Assembly: GCA_910586765.1 (NCBI GenBank) | Contig: CAJUJJ010000008.1 | Location: 35,032-99,031 of the forward strand | Source of the DNA: an uncultured Clostridia bacterium | GTDB taxonomy: Bacteria > Bacillota > Clostridia > Lachnospirales > Anaerotignaceae | Direction of reading: 5' to 3' | Length of the DNA stretch: 64,000 bases | In this document: in pieces, positions 1 through 8,667 of the stretch | Layout of the letters: each line of letters begins with the position of its first letter | How positions within the stretch are numbered: position 1 is the first letter of the stretch | Notes under the pieces: generated by a model | Databases searched by the model: none | Told to the model about the DNA's origin: nothing | What the model saw: only the letters and a program-made list of their open reading frames with translations | Made by a program: the position numbers and the translations under genes

Positions 1-1
1 A

Positions 2-1183
2 TTATCTTGAAATATTTGCTACACCTAAATAAGATGCTGGATTAACGGCAGAACCATTTACACGTACTTCAAAATGACAATGGTTTCCTGTAGAATTTCC
101 TGTACTACCACATTTTGCAATCACTTGCCCTCTGGATACAGTTTGTCCTTTTGAAACAGTCAAACTAGAGTTGTGACCATATAATGTAACAATACCACCA
201 CCGTGATTTATCATAACAGTGTTGCCATAACCATTTACCCAGCCTGCTGTAATCACAGTACCACCTTCTGCTGCGACAATATTGGAACCGTAAGATGCAG
301 GAATATCATAACCTGTATGTTTTTCCCAGCCACTACCGATAGGACGTTTTCTATTTACAAAACCACTGCTTAAACTAGAACTAGAAGCAGCTCTGGAAGG
401 TACTGGCCAATTTAATTTACCTCCTGTATATACTACAGTATCATTGTTAGAAGAAGCTGTTGCAGCAGCAATCAGTTTTGATACTTCTTGGCTTGCAGCT
501 TCATTGCTTTTTACTAACTGGTCATATTTTGCTTCATCTTGTGCATAAGCCTGCACGGTTGCCATTTTTTCTTGTTTTAACTTTTCAAGACTTGCTAATA
601 CTGCTTTTTGTTCTTCTACTAATTCGGCAGTTTCAGCTTCTTCCTGTTCTACATCTTCCTTTTTTTGACGAATAATTTGTTCTGTATTTTTTAAATCACT
701 TAAAAGGTTGTTATCATAGTCCATAATTTCTTCTACGTGCTGCATACGCATAAGAAGGTCGCTTACATCTTTTGAGTCTAACAAAACATCTAAATAACCA
801 GTGTTGCCGTTTTCATGAATATATTTTACACGCTGGCCAAATACAGTTAATTGTTTTTGTTTATTTTCAGATGCTTCTTCCAGCATTTTTTTAGATTCTT
901 CTAAGCGTTTTTGTACTTCTGCTAAATCTGTTTCTACTTTTTCTAATTGTGCATTTTCTGCATTTAATGTTTGGTCTAATGCTGCAACTTCTTGCTCTAC
1001 AGATTGTTTTTTCTGTTTTGCTTCTGCTAAATTCTTTTTAGCTTCTTCTGTTTTTTTCTTTAAATCAGCACGTTCTGTTTGTAATTGCTGTAATGTTTTT
1101 GTTGCAGCTTGTACAGGTACTGGTGCAATAAAACATGAAAATGTCAATATAGTCGTCATAATTGTTATGAGAAACTTCTTCAA
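2..1183 (-). CDS. Secreted coiled-coil M23 peptidoglycan endopeptidase
   Basis: Probable cell-wall hydrolase cutting peptidoglycan peptide bridges outside the membrane. The 393-residue product has a signal peptide (residues about 1-26, ending VQA), a long coiled coil rich in K/E/Q (about 28-240), a short Ser/Asn-rich linker and a C-terminal LytM/M23 domain. The zinc-site motifs are present: HTGYD near residue 289 and HCHFEVR near 369. This EnvC-like layout is typical of division- or sporulation-linked hydrolases or their activators. The start is TTG at 1183, chosen because GGAGGG lies 7 nt upstream. The gene is complete; its stop is at the very edge of the window. The physiological substrate is not visible. 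Confidence 0.9.
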   Translation of the reverse strand: MKKFLITIMTTILTFSCFIAPVPVQAATKTLQQLQTERADLKKKTEEAKKNLAEAKQKKQSVEQEVAALDQTLNAENAQLEKVETDLAEVQKRLEESKKMLEEASENKQKQLTVFGQRVKYIHENGNTGYLDVLLDSKDVSDLLMRMQHVEEIMDYDNNLLSDLKNTEQIIRQKKEDVEQEEAETAELVEEQKAVLASLEKLKQEKMATVQAYAQDEAKYDQLVKSNEAASQEVSKLIAAATASSNNDTVVYTGGKLNWPVPSRAASSSSLSSGFVNRKRPIGSGWEKHTGYDIPASYGSNIVAAEGGTVITAGWVNGYGNTVMINHGGGIVTLYGHNSSLTVSKGQTVSRGQVIAKCGSTGNSTGNHCHFEVRVNGSAVNPASYLGVANISR

Positions 1184-1420
1184 CGGTAATTCCCTCCAAA
1201 ATGAAATGTATTTACAAATTTAATTCAAAATCAATTCAATTATTTTACAATTATATAACGAAGTTATGAATAAAATATGAACAAAATACATTTATTATTA
1301 AATTTTAATGTTTTGCAATACTTTTTTATGTTGTTATAATAATACTATAGTAAATGTGTAGTATAAAACAGTAAAAATACGTTTGTTTTTAGGGAATGTG
1401 ACATACTTTTGACTATAATA

Positions 1421-1452
1421 AAAAAGAAGCCATAAACATTTTTATGACTTCT
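1421..1452 (-). terminator. Intrinsic terminator of ddl-murI
   Basis: On the minus strand an 11-bp stem (GAAGTCATAAA with TTTATGGCTTC, one G-T pair, loop AATG) is followed by TTTTTT. It lies just after the murI stop. Confidence 0.8.
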
Positions 1453-1468
1453 CATTTTTTATAAAATA

Positions 1469-2272
1469 TTAATAAGATTCAATATCAATAATTTGAGGTA
1501 TGTATTCTTGTTTCAGTGCTTTTTTACACATACTACGAAATGTATCTGTATCATCACTAATATAAAATTGTCTTTCTGCAACATTTTCACATTGCATAAG
1601 CAATTTATGGTCTGCTAAAAATGCTTTTACCATTTTTGCAGTTGCTTTTGCAGGGTCAACTAATTTGATGTCACTGCCTACTGTTTCACCAATACATTTT
1701 TTTAATAAAGGATAGTGTGTACAGCCTAGCACAAGTGAGTCAATACCTTTTTGTATCAATTCTTTTAAATAGATTTCTGCGGTCAGTTTTGAAACAGCAT
1801 TTTCTGTCCAGCCTTCTTCTACAAGTGATACAAAAAGAGGACAAGGTTTTGCATAAACTTCTATACTTTTGTCAGTTTGTGCAATTAATGTTTCATATGC
1901 TTTACTTCTTATTGTGCTTGCTGTACCTATAATACCTACTTTTTTGTTTTTGGTGGAACGAAGTGCTTCTTCTACACCAGGAACAATGACACCAAATATA
2001 GGAATATCAAATGTTTGTCTTAATTCTTCTAAACTGTTGGAACTTGCAGTATTGCAGGCGATAATCACCGTTTTTACATTTTTTGTTAATAAAAAACGTA
2101 CAATTTGTTTTGAAAATTTTGTAACAGTTTTTTTAGATTTTGTACCATAAGGCAGCCTTGCCGTATCTCCAAAATAAATAATGTTTTCTTGAGGCAATGT
2201 TTTCATAATTTGTTTGACTACAGTAAGACCGCCTACACCAGAGTCGAACACACCTATAGGTCTTTTGTCCAT
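1469..2272 (-). CDS. murI: Glutamate racemase MurI
   Basis: Converts L- to D-glutamate for peptidoglycan precursors, in the cytoplasm. Asp/Glu racemase fold: N-terminal GVFDSGVGGLTV, and the two catalytic cysteines in IIACNTASS (C73) and LGCTHYPLL (C184) from the chosen start. Length 267 residues is normal. An in-frame ATG exists at 2290, but the downstream ATG at 2272 has AGGGGG 9 nt ahead and begins with the family-typical MDKRPIGVFDSG, so 2272 is preferred. It sits 21 nt after ddl, so the two cell-wall genes probably form one operon. Confidence 0.95.
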   Translation of the reverse strand: MDKRPIGVFDSGVGGLTVVKQIMKTLPQENIIYFGDTARLPYGTKSKKTVTKFSKQIVRFLLTKNVKTVIIACNTASSNSLEELRQTFDIPIFGVIVPGVEEALRSTKNKKVGIIGTASTIRSKAYETLIAQTDKSIEVYAKPCPLFVSLVEEGWTENAVSKLTAEIYLKELIQKGIDSLVLGCTHYPLLKKCIGETVGSDIKLVDPAKATAKMVKAFLADHKLLMQCENVAERQFYISDDTDTFRSMCKKALKQEYIPQIIDIESY

Positions 2273-2293
2273 TGTTGTTTTCCCCCTCATTTG

Positions 2294-3361
2294 TCATTTG
2301 CTTTGTTGTCTTTCTAGTGCAAATGTAATTAGTTCATCAATGAGCATTTTTTTTGTTTTTCCCTCTGCTTCCCAAAGCATAGGATACATACTAATAGAAG
2401 TAAATCCAGGTAAAGTATTTAATTCGTTAAATATAATGCGATTGGTGTCTTTTTGTATTAAAAAGTCTACTCTTGCTAAACCGCTGCCTTCTACTGCCTT
2501 AAATACTGCTACAGCGATTTCTCTGATTTTGTCTGTAATCTCTTGAGGTAAATCTGCTGGCACAACAGTTTTAGAAGCGGCATTATTATATTTTGCATCA
2601 TAATCATAAAATTCCGCAGCAGAAAATATTTCTCCTACACCACTGGCAATGGGATTTTCATTTCCTAATACAGCACATTCTACTTCTCTGCCATCTATAA
2701 ATTCCTCTGCAATTATTTTTTTGTCAAATTGTGCAGCATAGTGGAGTGCTTTTTGTAATTCTTCTCTGTTATGTGCTTTTGAAATACCCACAGAAGACCC
2801 TGCATTTGCTGGTTTTATAAAACAAGGATAAGCTAATTCCCTTTCAATTTGATTTAATATTTCATCACATTGTTTTAGTTGATAGTCATAATACCATAAA
2901 TATTTTGCTTGTTGTATATTGGCGTTGTCTGCAATAATTTTTGTAAAAACTTTGTCCATAGATACAGAAGAAGCTAATACACCATCTCCTACATAGGGGA
3001 TTTGTGCCATTTCAAAAAGTCCCTGTATTGTACCATCTTCTCCCCATTTGCCGTGAAGCACAGGAAATATGACATCAACAGGAATTTCTTTTATTCTTCC
3101 GCCTACAATTTTTAGTATGCTTTTTTGTGTAGCATCAGGGCTGATAATAGCTGGTGTACTGTATTTTTGCCATTCTCCTGTTTTAATATGTTCTACAGAA
3201 CCATCATATATAAGCCATTGCCCTTGTTTTGTAATGCCAATAGGTACAATAAAATATTTTTCTTCGTCCATATTTGATATAATTGTAGAGGCAGAATTAA
3301 GAGAAACCTCGTGTTCTGAGGATTGTCCGCCAAATATTACAGCAACTGTTTTTTTATTCAT
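2294..3361 (-). CDS. ddl: D-alanine--D-alanine ligase
   Basis: ATP-grasp ligase making D-Ala-D-Ala for the peptidoglycan stem peptide. The 355-residue product begins with the family signature FGGQSSEHEVSLNSA. It carries ATP-grasp elements (PCFIKPANAGSSVGISK, EEFIDGREVECAVLG) and a C-terminal metal-binding stretch (LARVDFLI, FNELNTLPGFTSISMYP). The omega-loop region reads EFYDYDAKYNN, with the Tyr that is usual in D-Ala-D-Ala rather than D-Ala-D-Lac enzymes (family knowledge). The start ATG at 3361 has only a weak ribosome site. First gene of a ddl-murI pair. Confidence 0.95.
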   Translation of the reverse strand: MNKKTVAVIFGGQSSEHEVSLNSASTIISNMDEEKYFIVPIGITKQGQWLIYDGSVEHIKTGEWQKYSTPAIISPDATQKSILKIVGGRIKEIPVDVIFPVLHGKWGEDGTIQGLFEMAQIPYVGDGVLASSVSMDKVFTKIIADNANIQQAKYLWYYDYQLKQCDEILNQIERELAYPCFIKPANAGSSVGISKAHNREELQKALHYAAQFDKKIIAEEFIDGREVECAVLGNENPIASGVGEIFSAAEFYDYDAKYNNAASKTVVPADLPQEITDKIREIAVAVFKAVEGSGLARVDFLIQKDTNRIIFNELNTLPGFTSISMYPMLWEAEGKTKKMLIDELITFALERQQSK

Positions 3362-3713
3362 ATTGATATGTTGTTACTGAAAAACTTATAAAACGGATTA
3401 TAATGTTGCTTGTTTTGCAGTAACTTCTCCTTTACTATTTTTTTACATATACTTATTGATATGTTACGCTGCAACTTGCGTATTGCTTAAAATATTATTC
3501 AATAAATAGTATTATTGAATGTTATTGCACTGTGTTAGTATAGTATGAAATATAGTATAATATTTTCTTTTCAAAAATATATGCTTTTATCATTCATTTT
3601 AGTCTATATTTCAGCCTTAATAGTACCATTATATTCACAAATGAATGTAATGACAATAAAAAAGTAAATTTCTGTGTAAATTGTTTTAAAAAGTATATAG
3701 AAATGCAAATAAA
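3362..3713. other. Gene-free AT-rich spacer with an inverted repeat
   Basis: No credible ORF on either strand. An 8-bp inverted repeat (ATTCAATA at 3497-3504 and TATTGAAT at 3513-3520) is the clearest structure; it may be an operator for ddl or simply AT-rich symmetry. The ddl promoter must lie here, but no convincing -35/-10 pair was fixed by eye. Confidence 0.4.
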
Positions 3714-3748
3714 AATAAAAAAGGTGACAGAAATACATTCTATCACCA
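3714..3748 (-). terminator. Terminator of the riboflavin transporter gene
   Basis: On the minus strand GGTGATAGA pairs with TCTGTCACC (one G-T pair) and is followed by TTTTTTATTTTTATTT, directly downstream of the ribU-like stop. Confidence 0.75.
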
Positions 3749-3760
3749 GTGAATATTATT

Positions 3761-4366
3761 TTATTTTTTTGAAATACCTTTTAATAAATGAGAAATAGAT
3801 TTGTAAAGTAAAAATGTAATAAAGCAGTTAATACAATATTTTAATAAATTAAAAGGAATAATAATAGGCACTAACATTGCCATAACTGCTTCAACAGGTG
3901 CCCCCATAAACAATGGTGTTAATATTAAATTCATCAATACCATTGCAAAAGTCATTATAATAACACCTACTGATAAAGAAATTGCTGCTCCTTTTTTTGT
4001 TTTCATTTTTTGATAAATTGTTCCAGAGATTAAAGTACAGCTTCCTGTTGCTACAATGTGCATAATAATGCCTATGATACCGCTGCCTGCACTTACTGTA
4101 GAACCTTGTATTAATGAAACAACTACTGTTAATATAAATCCTGCAATAGGGCCGTAGGCAAATGTACCAATTAATATAGGAATATCAGCAGGGTCATATT
4201 CCAAAAAAGCTGCTGCTGGAAACAAAGGAAAATGTATTAAAGATACAAACACAATAGAAATAGCTGCTAACATAGCCATACCTACCATTTGTCTTGTAGT
4301 CATTTTTTGTTTTTCTTTTTGTGGTTTTGATTTTGCTGATAAAAATGTTGATTTGATGTTTTCCAT
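3761..4366 (-). CDS. ribU: ECF transporter substrate-binding (S) component, RibU-type riboflavin transporter
   Basis: Membrane S-component that binds riboflavin and works with the shared ECF energizing module encoded elsewhere. The 201-residue product has about five to six hydrophobic segments. It shows the RibU-like N-terminal region (MVGMAMLAAISIVF, LEYDPADIPILIGTFAYGP) and the conserved NLLKY near the C-terminus. The decisive evidence is the FMN riboswitch and terminator directly upstream. Start ATG 4366 is preferred over 4381 because GGAGGT lies 8 nt before it, while the 4381 ATG overlaps that site. It is transcribed alone, with its own terminator. Confidence 0.92.
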   Translation of the reverse strand: MENIKSTFLSAKSKPQKEKQKMTTRQMVGMAMLAAISIVFVSLIHFPLFPAAAFLEYDPADIPILIGTFAYGPIAGFILTVVVSLIQGSTVSAGSGIIGIIMHIVATGSCTLISGTIYQKMKTKKGAAISLSVGVIIMTFAMVLMNLILTPLFMGAPVEAVMAMLVPIIIPFNLLKYCINCFITFLLYKSISHLLKGISKK

Positions 4367-4454
4367 AAATTTTACCTCCATTTGTTTACTGTATCAGATT
4401 TTTTGATTTACGGCAATATGCTGTAAAATGCCAAAGGCAAGCTGTTTATTATTA

Positions 4455-4493
4455 TAAAAATAAAAAAACAGCCTAAAAATCTTCAGACTGTTA
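4455..4493 (-). terminator. Riboswitch expression-platform terminator
   Basis: Between the FMN aptamer and ribU, AACAGTCT pairs with AGGCTGTT (loop GAAGATTTTT) and is followed by TTTTTATTTTT. The position fits premature termination when FMN is bound. Confidence 0.85.
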
Positions 4494-4560
4494 TAAAGCA
4501 AAATAAAGGATAGCAAAAAAATGTATTGTAATATTATACAAATAATTGCTGTCATTTATT

Positions 4561-4694
4561 CTTCTCCCATCCAGACTTTATTACATTTGTAATATCACTG
4601 TCGGTCATGGAATTGCACCATGTCAGCAAATTGATAAAAAAATTCGCTCGTGGACTGTTACCACCGGTCGGGAATTACACCCTGCCCTGAAGAA
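4561..4694 (-). ncRNA. FMN riboswitch (RFN element)
   Basis: The minus strand reads as a classic RFN aptamer. It has TCTTCAGGGCAGGGTG, AATTCCCGACCGGTGGT and AGTCCACGAGC. Then come the second paired block CATGGTGCAATTCCATGACC, GACAGT and the closing AGTCTGGATGGGAGAAG. All conserved blocks are in order. It lies about 195 nt upstream of the ribU start with a terminator between, so FMN should repress by attenuation. Confidence 0.97.
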
Positions 4695-4782
4695 TTTTAT
4701 ATTTGATTACATTATAAAACATTGTGAATAAAAAGTCAAATGTTTTATAACATATTTGTGTGATATTGTTCATATTGTTATA

Positions 4783-4825
4783 TAAAAAAATAACCCAAGA
4801 AAGGGAATGATTTCTTGGATTATTG
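4783..4825 (-). terminator. Terminator of the C_GCAxxG_C_C gene
   Basis: A 14-bp stem (AATAATCCAAGAAA with TTTCTTGGGTTATT, one G-T pair) is followed by TTTTTTTAT on the minus strand, directly after the gene's stop. Confidence 0.85.
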
Positions 4826-4838
4826 TAAAAATGTTACA

Positions 4839-5321
4839 TTATGAATTTTGTTCTGCATATTTTGCAACAAGTCCAGCACAATAAGAAATAATTTGTTTGC
4901 AATTTTTCTTTCTTTCTTTTCCAGCAAAATCGCCGTGAGGTGCAGAAAGCTCTTTGCAAATGAGTGTTCCATATTGTTGTTCAATTTCTTGTACCATTTC
5001 TTTAAAAGGAATATAAACTTGTTGTATTTGTTGTATTCTTTCTTTTGGTGTTTCTTTTTCAAAAGGATTTCTGCCTTTTAATGCACTGAGTGCTAATATT
5101 GCTCCAGTGATAGCACCGCAAGTATTTCGAGTTTGTCCCATGCCTCCACCAAAACCAGAAGCTAAAGAAATGACTTCTTTAGGAAGATTGATATTTTGCA
5201 TATCTAAACAGCTTTGAAAAACACATTCTGCACAGTTTAAACCTTGTTTAAAATATTCTCCTGCAACTGTTTCTGCTTTTTCAATATATTCTTGATTTGT
5301 GCTGTTTGCATTTTGTTCCAT
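4839..5321 (-). CDS. C_GCAxxG_C_C family redox-type protein
   Basis: Small cytoplasmic protein of the C_GCAxxG_C_C family, thought to be redox- or metal-linked but without an established reaction. In 160 residues it shows the patterned cysteines: GLNCAECVFQSC (about 29-38), ASGFGGGMGQTRNTCGAITGA with the GCAxxG-like CGAITG core, and late cysteines LICKELSA, KKNCKQII and SYCAGL. GGGGGA lies 6 nt ahead of the ATG. It is monocistronic, with its own promoter (5364-5392) and terminator. Confidence 0.85.
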   Translation of the reverse strand: MEQNANSTNQEYIEKAETVAGEYFKQGLNCAECVFQSCLDMQNINLPKEVISLASGFGGGMGQTRNTCGAITGAILALSALKGRNPFEKETPKERIQQIQQVYIPFKEMVQEIEQQYGTLICKELSAPHGDFAGKERKKNCKQIISYCAGLVAKYAEQNS

Positions 5322-5630
5322 AAAATTTCCCCCTTTTGTTGTACATACTACACTATTGTATTTATACTACATTGTGCTTGTTTTGTTGTCAATAGTATCG
5401 TGCAGTTTCAACAGTATTTTATTATGATTTCATTTGTTGTTTTAACATAAAATTCCAATAAAATAGTATTTCTTTTCCAAGCTGAATATGGTATCATAAG
5501 AATAATGTGTGTTTTTATAAAGAAAATAAACACTTTTTTTGTTTTTATGAATAAAATAGTAGCAAATAACAATGAAAAATGTTAAATTTAGAGTGAAATA
5601 GTAAACAAGAATAGGAGAAAGGAGAAAGTT
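5322..5630. other. Divergent intergenic region upstream of pyrG
   Basis: Holds the leftward promoter at 5364-5392. Near 5507-5545 lies a weak hairpin (GTGTTTTTAT...ATAAACAC) followed by a T-run on the plus strand, which could be a pyrG leader attenuator. The stem is imperfect, so this is tentative. Nothing else is recognisable. Confidence 0.35.
5364..5392 (-). promoter_or_regulatory. Sigma-A type promoter of the C_GCAxxG_C_C gene
   Basis: Minus strand: TTGACA, 17-bp spacer, TAGTAT, ending about 43 nt upstream of the gene's start codon. Confidence 0.7.
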
Positions 5631-7244
5631 ATGGACACAAAGTATATTTTTGTAACAGGGGGCGTTGTTTCTGGCTTAGGAAAAGGCATTACAGCAGCTT
5701 CATTGGGACGCCTTTTGAAAGCGAGAGGGTATAAGGTGACGATACAAAAATTTGACCCTTATATCAATTTAGACCCTGGTACAATGAGTCCTTATCAGCA
5801 TGGAGAAGTTTTTGTAACAGAAGATGGTGCAGAAACAGATTTGGATTTGGGGCATTATGAAAGATTTATTGATGAAAATTTAAGTATTAATAGTAGTGTC
5901 ACAACAGGAAAAGTTTACTGGTCTGTATTAAATAAAGAAAGAAAAGGGGAATATCTGGGAGCAACAGTGCAAGTCATTCCTCATATTACAAATGAAATTA
6001 AAAGCAGAGTATATCGTGTAGCAAAAGCATCACAGTCTGATATTGTTATTACAGAAATAGGTGGCACAGTAGGAGATATTGAAAGTACACCATTTTTAGA
6101 AGCAATTAGACAAGTAGCCAGAGAAGTAGGAAAAGAGAACTGTTTATACATACACGTTACATTAATACCATATCTTTCTAAAGGCGGAGAGATGAAAACA
6201 AAACCAACACAACATTCTGTAAAAGAACTTCTTTCTATAGGAATACAGCCTGATATGATAGTATGTCGTACAGAACATGAAATCAGTCAAGATATGAAAG
6301 ATAAATTAGCACTGTTTTGTAATGTAGATGAAGATTGCATTATACAAAATATGGACGCAGAAAGTCTTTACGAAATTCCTATTATGTTGGAAAAGGAAGG
6401 TATTGCAAAAGTTGCTTGTAAAAAACTGGGAATATTAGATAAAGAACCAGATATGGCTGAATGGCTTGCTATGCTGGAAAAAGAAAGAAATATGGACAAA
6501 AAAATACAGGTGGCTTTGGTAGGGAAGTATGTAGAATTGCATGACGCATATCTTTCTATTGTGGAAGCACTTCATCATGGTGGTATTGCTACAGGAGCAG
6601 ATGTAGAAATAAATTGGATAAATGCAGAACATTTAACAGAACAAAATGTAGCAAGTGTATTGTCAAAATGTCATGGTATATTAGTACCTGGAGGATTTGG
6701 AGATAGAGGACTGGAAGGAAAAATTAGAGCAATACAGTATGCTCGTGAAAATAATGTACCATTTTTTGGAATTTGTTTAGGTATGCAGTGTGCGGTAATT
6801 GAATTTGCGAGAAATGTATTAAAATGGCAAGATGCTTTTACGGCAGAGGTAAGAGAAACAACACACCCTGTTATTGATTTAATGCCAGAACAAAAAGATA
6901 TTGATAATTTGGGCGGTACAATGCGTTTAGGTGCATATCCTTGTAAATTAGACAAATCTTCTTGTGCTTATAAGGCATATGATGCAGAGTTGATATATGA
7001 ACGTCATAGACATAGATATGAATTTAACAATGAATATAGAAATCAATTTGTAGAATATGGAATGAAAATTGTAGGACTTTCACCAGATGATAGATTAGTA
7101 GAAATTGTAGAAATACCACAAAATGATTGGTTTGTAGGAGTGCAATTTCACCCAGAATTTAAGTCTCGTCCAAATAGGTGCCAGCCATTATTTCGTGATT
7201 TTGTACAAGCTTGCATTAATTATAGTGAAAAAGAAACAAAATAA
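5631..7244 (+). CDS. pyrG: CTP synthase
   Basis: Makes CTP from UTP, ATP and glutamine in the cytoplasm. The 537-residue length is standard. The N-terminal synthetase domain has TGGVVSGLGKGITAASLG, KFDPYINLDPGTMSPYQHGEV and EIGGTVGDIES. The C-terminal class I glutaminase has FFGICLGMQ with nucleophile Cys382 and the HPEF histidine/glutamate near 507-510. GGAGAAAGG precedes the ATG. The gene is monocistronic, with a terminator straight after it. Confidence 0.98.
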   Translation: MDTKYIFVTGGVVSGLGKGITAASLGRLLKARGYKVTIQKFDPYINLDPGTMSPYQHGEVFVTEDGAETDLDLGHYERFIDENLSINSSVTTGKVYWSVLNKERKGEYLGATVQVIPHITNEIKSRVYRVAKASQSDIVITEIGGTVGDIESTPFLEAIRQVAREVGKENCLYIHVTLIPYLSKGGEMKTKPTQHSVKELLSIGIQPDMIVCRTEHEISQDMKDKLALFCNVDEDCIIQNMDAESLYEIPIMLEKEGIAKVACKKLGILDKEPDMAEWLAMLEKERNMDKKIQVALVGKYVELHDAYLSIVEALHHGGIATGADVEINWINAEHLTEQNVASVLSKCHGILVPGGFGDRGLEGKIRAIQYARENNVPFFGICLGMQCAVIEFARNVLKWQDAFTAEVRETTHPVIDLMPEQKDIDNLGGTMRLGAYPCKLDKSSCAYKAYDAELIYERHRHRYEFNNEYRNQFVEYGMKIVGLSPDDRLVEIVEIPQNDWFVGVQFHPEFKSRPNRCQPLFRDFVQACINYSEKETK

Positions 7245-7250
7245 TGCGGT

Positions 7251-7287
7251 AAAAATAACAAGAAATGTAATTTTCTTGTTATTTTTG
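7251..7287 (+). terminator. pyrG terminator
   Basis: AAAAATAACAAGAAA pairs with TTCTTGTTATTTTT around a short loop just after the pyrG stop. Confidence 0.85.
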
Positions 7288-7487
7288 TGCAATAAAATAA
7301 TTTATTGTGAAAAATATGCAAAAAAAACCTAAAAAAATTGATATAATATTTGTTGCATTTTTATAAAAATATGATATGATATTAATAAAGGGAAAATAAT
7401 GATATATCACTAAATTTTGACATAGTATTCACAAAGTACATCGTCTGCAATCATTATGAAGTTTTAGAAGGAGGTAGCGGATTTGTT

Positions 7488-7928
7488 ATGAAAAAAGAAA
7501 AAATTGCAGTATGTATTACAGCACAAACAAGTTCTCAAAAATTAATTGATTACGGAGCAGAGGTAGCACAACAATATAATGGTTCTTTGCATATACTTCA
7601 TGTACAAAAAGGCGATAGTATTTTTCAAAATGGACAAACATTAAAATTACTCACAAAGTTGTTAGCATATGGTGATAGATGTGGTGGTATGATACACGTT
7701 TTATGTGACCAAGATGTACCCAAGTGTATTAGCGAATTTGTAAAACAAGAAGGAATTACAAAGGTCATTATGGGGGAAGTACCTGATACAGTAACAAAAA
7801 AATATTCAAAAATACAACAAGAAACACAATTTCAAAAAATCATTGCAATGATACCACAAAAAGTAGAAGTGATTACAGTAGGACAGCAAGATATGATTTG
7901 TACAGAATTAGAGCAAAAAATTGGATAA
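7488..7928 (+). CDS. UspA-like universal stress domain protein
   Basis: A 146-residue single-domain protein with the Usp alpha/beta fold pattern. A first strand KIAVCITAQTSSQKLI is followed by YNGSLHILHVQKG, then KVIMGEVPD near the nucleotide-loop position. The sequence resembles the Usp domain of KdpD sensors, but no kinase part or membrane segment follows. The typical ATP-binding G-x2-G-x9-G pattern is not clear, so nucleotide binding is uncertain. GGAGGT lies 15 nt before the ATG at 7488, an unusually long spacing. It stands alone between pyrG and the SEC-C operon and has its own terminator. Its role is not known. Confidence 0.7.
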   Translation: MKKEKIAVCITAQTSSQKLIDYGAEVAQQYNGSLHILHVQKGDSIFQNGQTLKLLTKLLAYGDRCGGMIHVLCDQDVPKCISEFVKQEGITKVIMGEVPDTVTKKYSKIQQETQFQKIIAMIPQKVEVITVGQQDMICTELEQKIG

Positions 7929-7937
7929 TGTGAAACA

Positions 7938-7972
7938 ATAAAATCTCTTGTATTTGCAGGAGATTTTTTATT
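7938..7972 (+). terminator. Terminator of the Usp-like gene
   Basis: AAAATCTCTTG pairs with CAGGAGATTTT (one G-T pair), followed by a T-run. Confidence 0.8.
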
Positions 7973-8164
7973 GATATTAAAAATAAACTAATATTGTATA
8001 ATACAACAAAAATATACTAAAAAAATATGAATTTCCAATAATTTCAGCTAAAATTTCAACTGTATTTATAATTTTTTGTTGCATTGAAAGGGAATATATA
8101 TTATTATTTCTATTAATATGTTTTAATTTTAAAATTAACTATGATATATAAGGAGTGGCAAATA

Positions 8165-8665
8165 ATGACATTATATGAAAATTGGATGAACAAAGCATTT
8201 AGTAAAGATGGTAAAAGTATGGAGGCAGTATGGGACGACTTTTTGCCAAAAGAACAAAAAATATATGAATATATTTTAGGAGAAAAAGTAAGTGTATTAG
8301 AAGGAGCAGTTTCTGAATTAGCACTTCGTTTTAGTGTAACAGCAGAAGAAATTATAGCATTTATAGATGGTATTAATGAAGTATTGCCAAAACCATATGA
8401 TATGAATGAATTGGAAGCAAACAGTCCTGTAAAATTAGAAATTGACTTTGAAAAACTGTATAAAAAAATGGTAGAATATAAAGCAGAACACCTTTACAAA
8501 CTGCCACAATGGGATAACATTTATACAGAAGAAGAAAGAAAGAATTTTACAAAAGAACAGAAAAAATCTCGTACAATAGTAAAAGAGAAAAAAATCGGTA
8601 GAAATGACCCATGTCCTTGCGGCAGCGGTAAAAAATATAAAAAATGCTGTGGGGCGAATTTATAA
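8165..8665 (+). CDS. SEC-C motif (zinc-binding) protein
   Basis: A 166-residue protein whose C-terminus is a SEC-C zinc motif (GRNDPCPCGSGKKYKKCCG), the module also found at the end of SecA. The N-terminal 130 residues are acidic, helical and of unknown function. The start at 8165 is chosen because AGGAG (8151-8155) precedes it; the in-frame ATG at 8141 lies upstream of that site. It is the first gene of a tight operon with tsaC/ywlC, rpiB, upp and tagO, ending 2 nt before the next start. The function is not established. Confidence 0.85.
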   Translation: MTLYENWMNKAFSKDGKSMEAVWDDFLPKEQKIYEYILGEKVSVLEGAVSELALRFSVTAEEIIAFIDGINEVLPKPYDMNELEANSPVKLEIDFEKLYKKMVEYKAEHLYKLPQWDNIYTEEERKNFTKEQKKSRTIVKEKKIGRNDPCPCGSGKKYKKCCGANL

Positions 8666-8667
8666 TT

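Noticed and set aside
4820..5062. 80-codon minus-strand ORF
   Set aside because: It overlaps the C_GCAxxG_C_C gene in another frame and has Lys/Asn-rich shadow composition.
5507..5545. pyrG attenuator of the reiterative-transcription type
   Set aside because: No G-rich transcript start and only an imperfect stem are seen; kept only as a tentative note.
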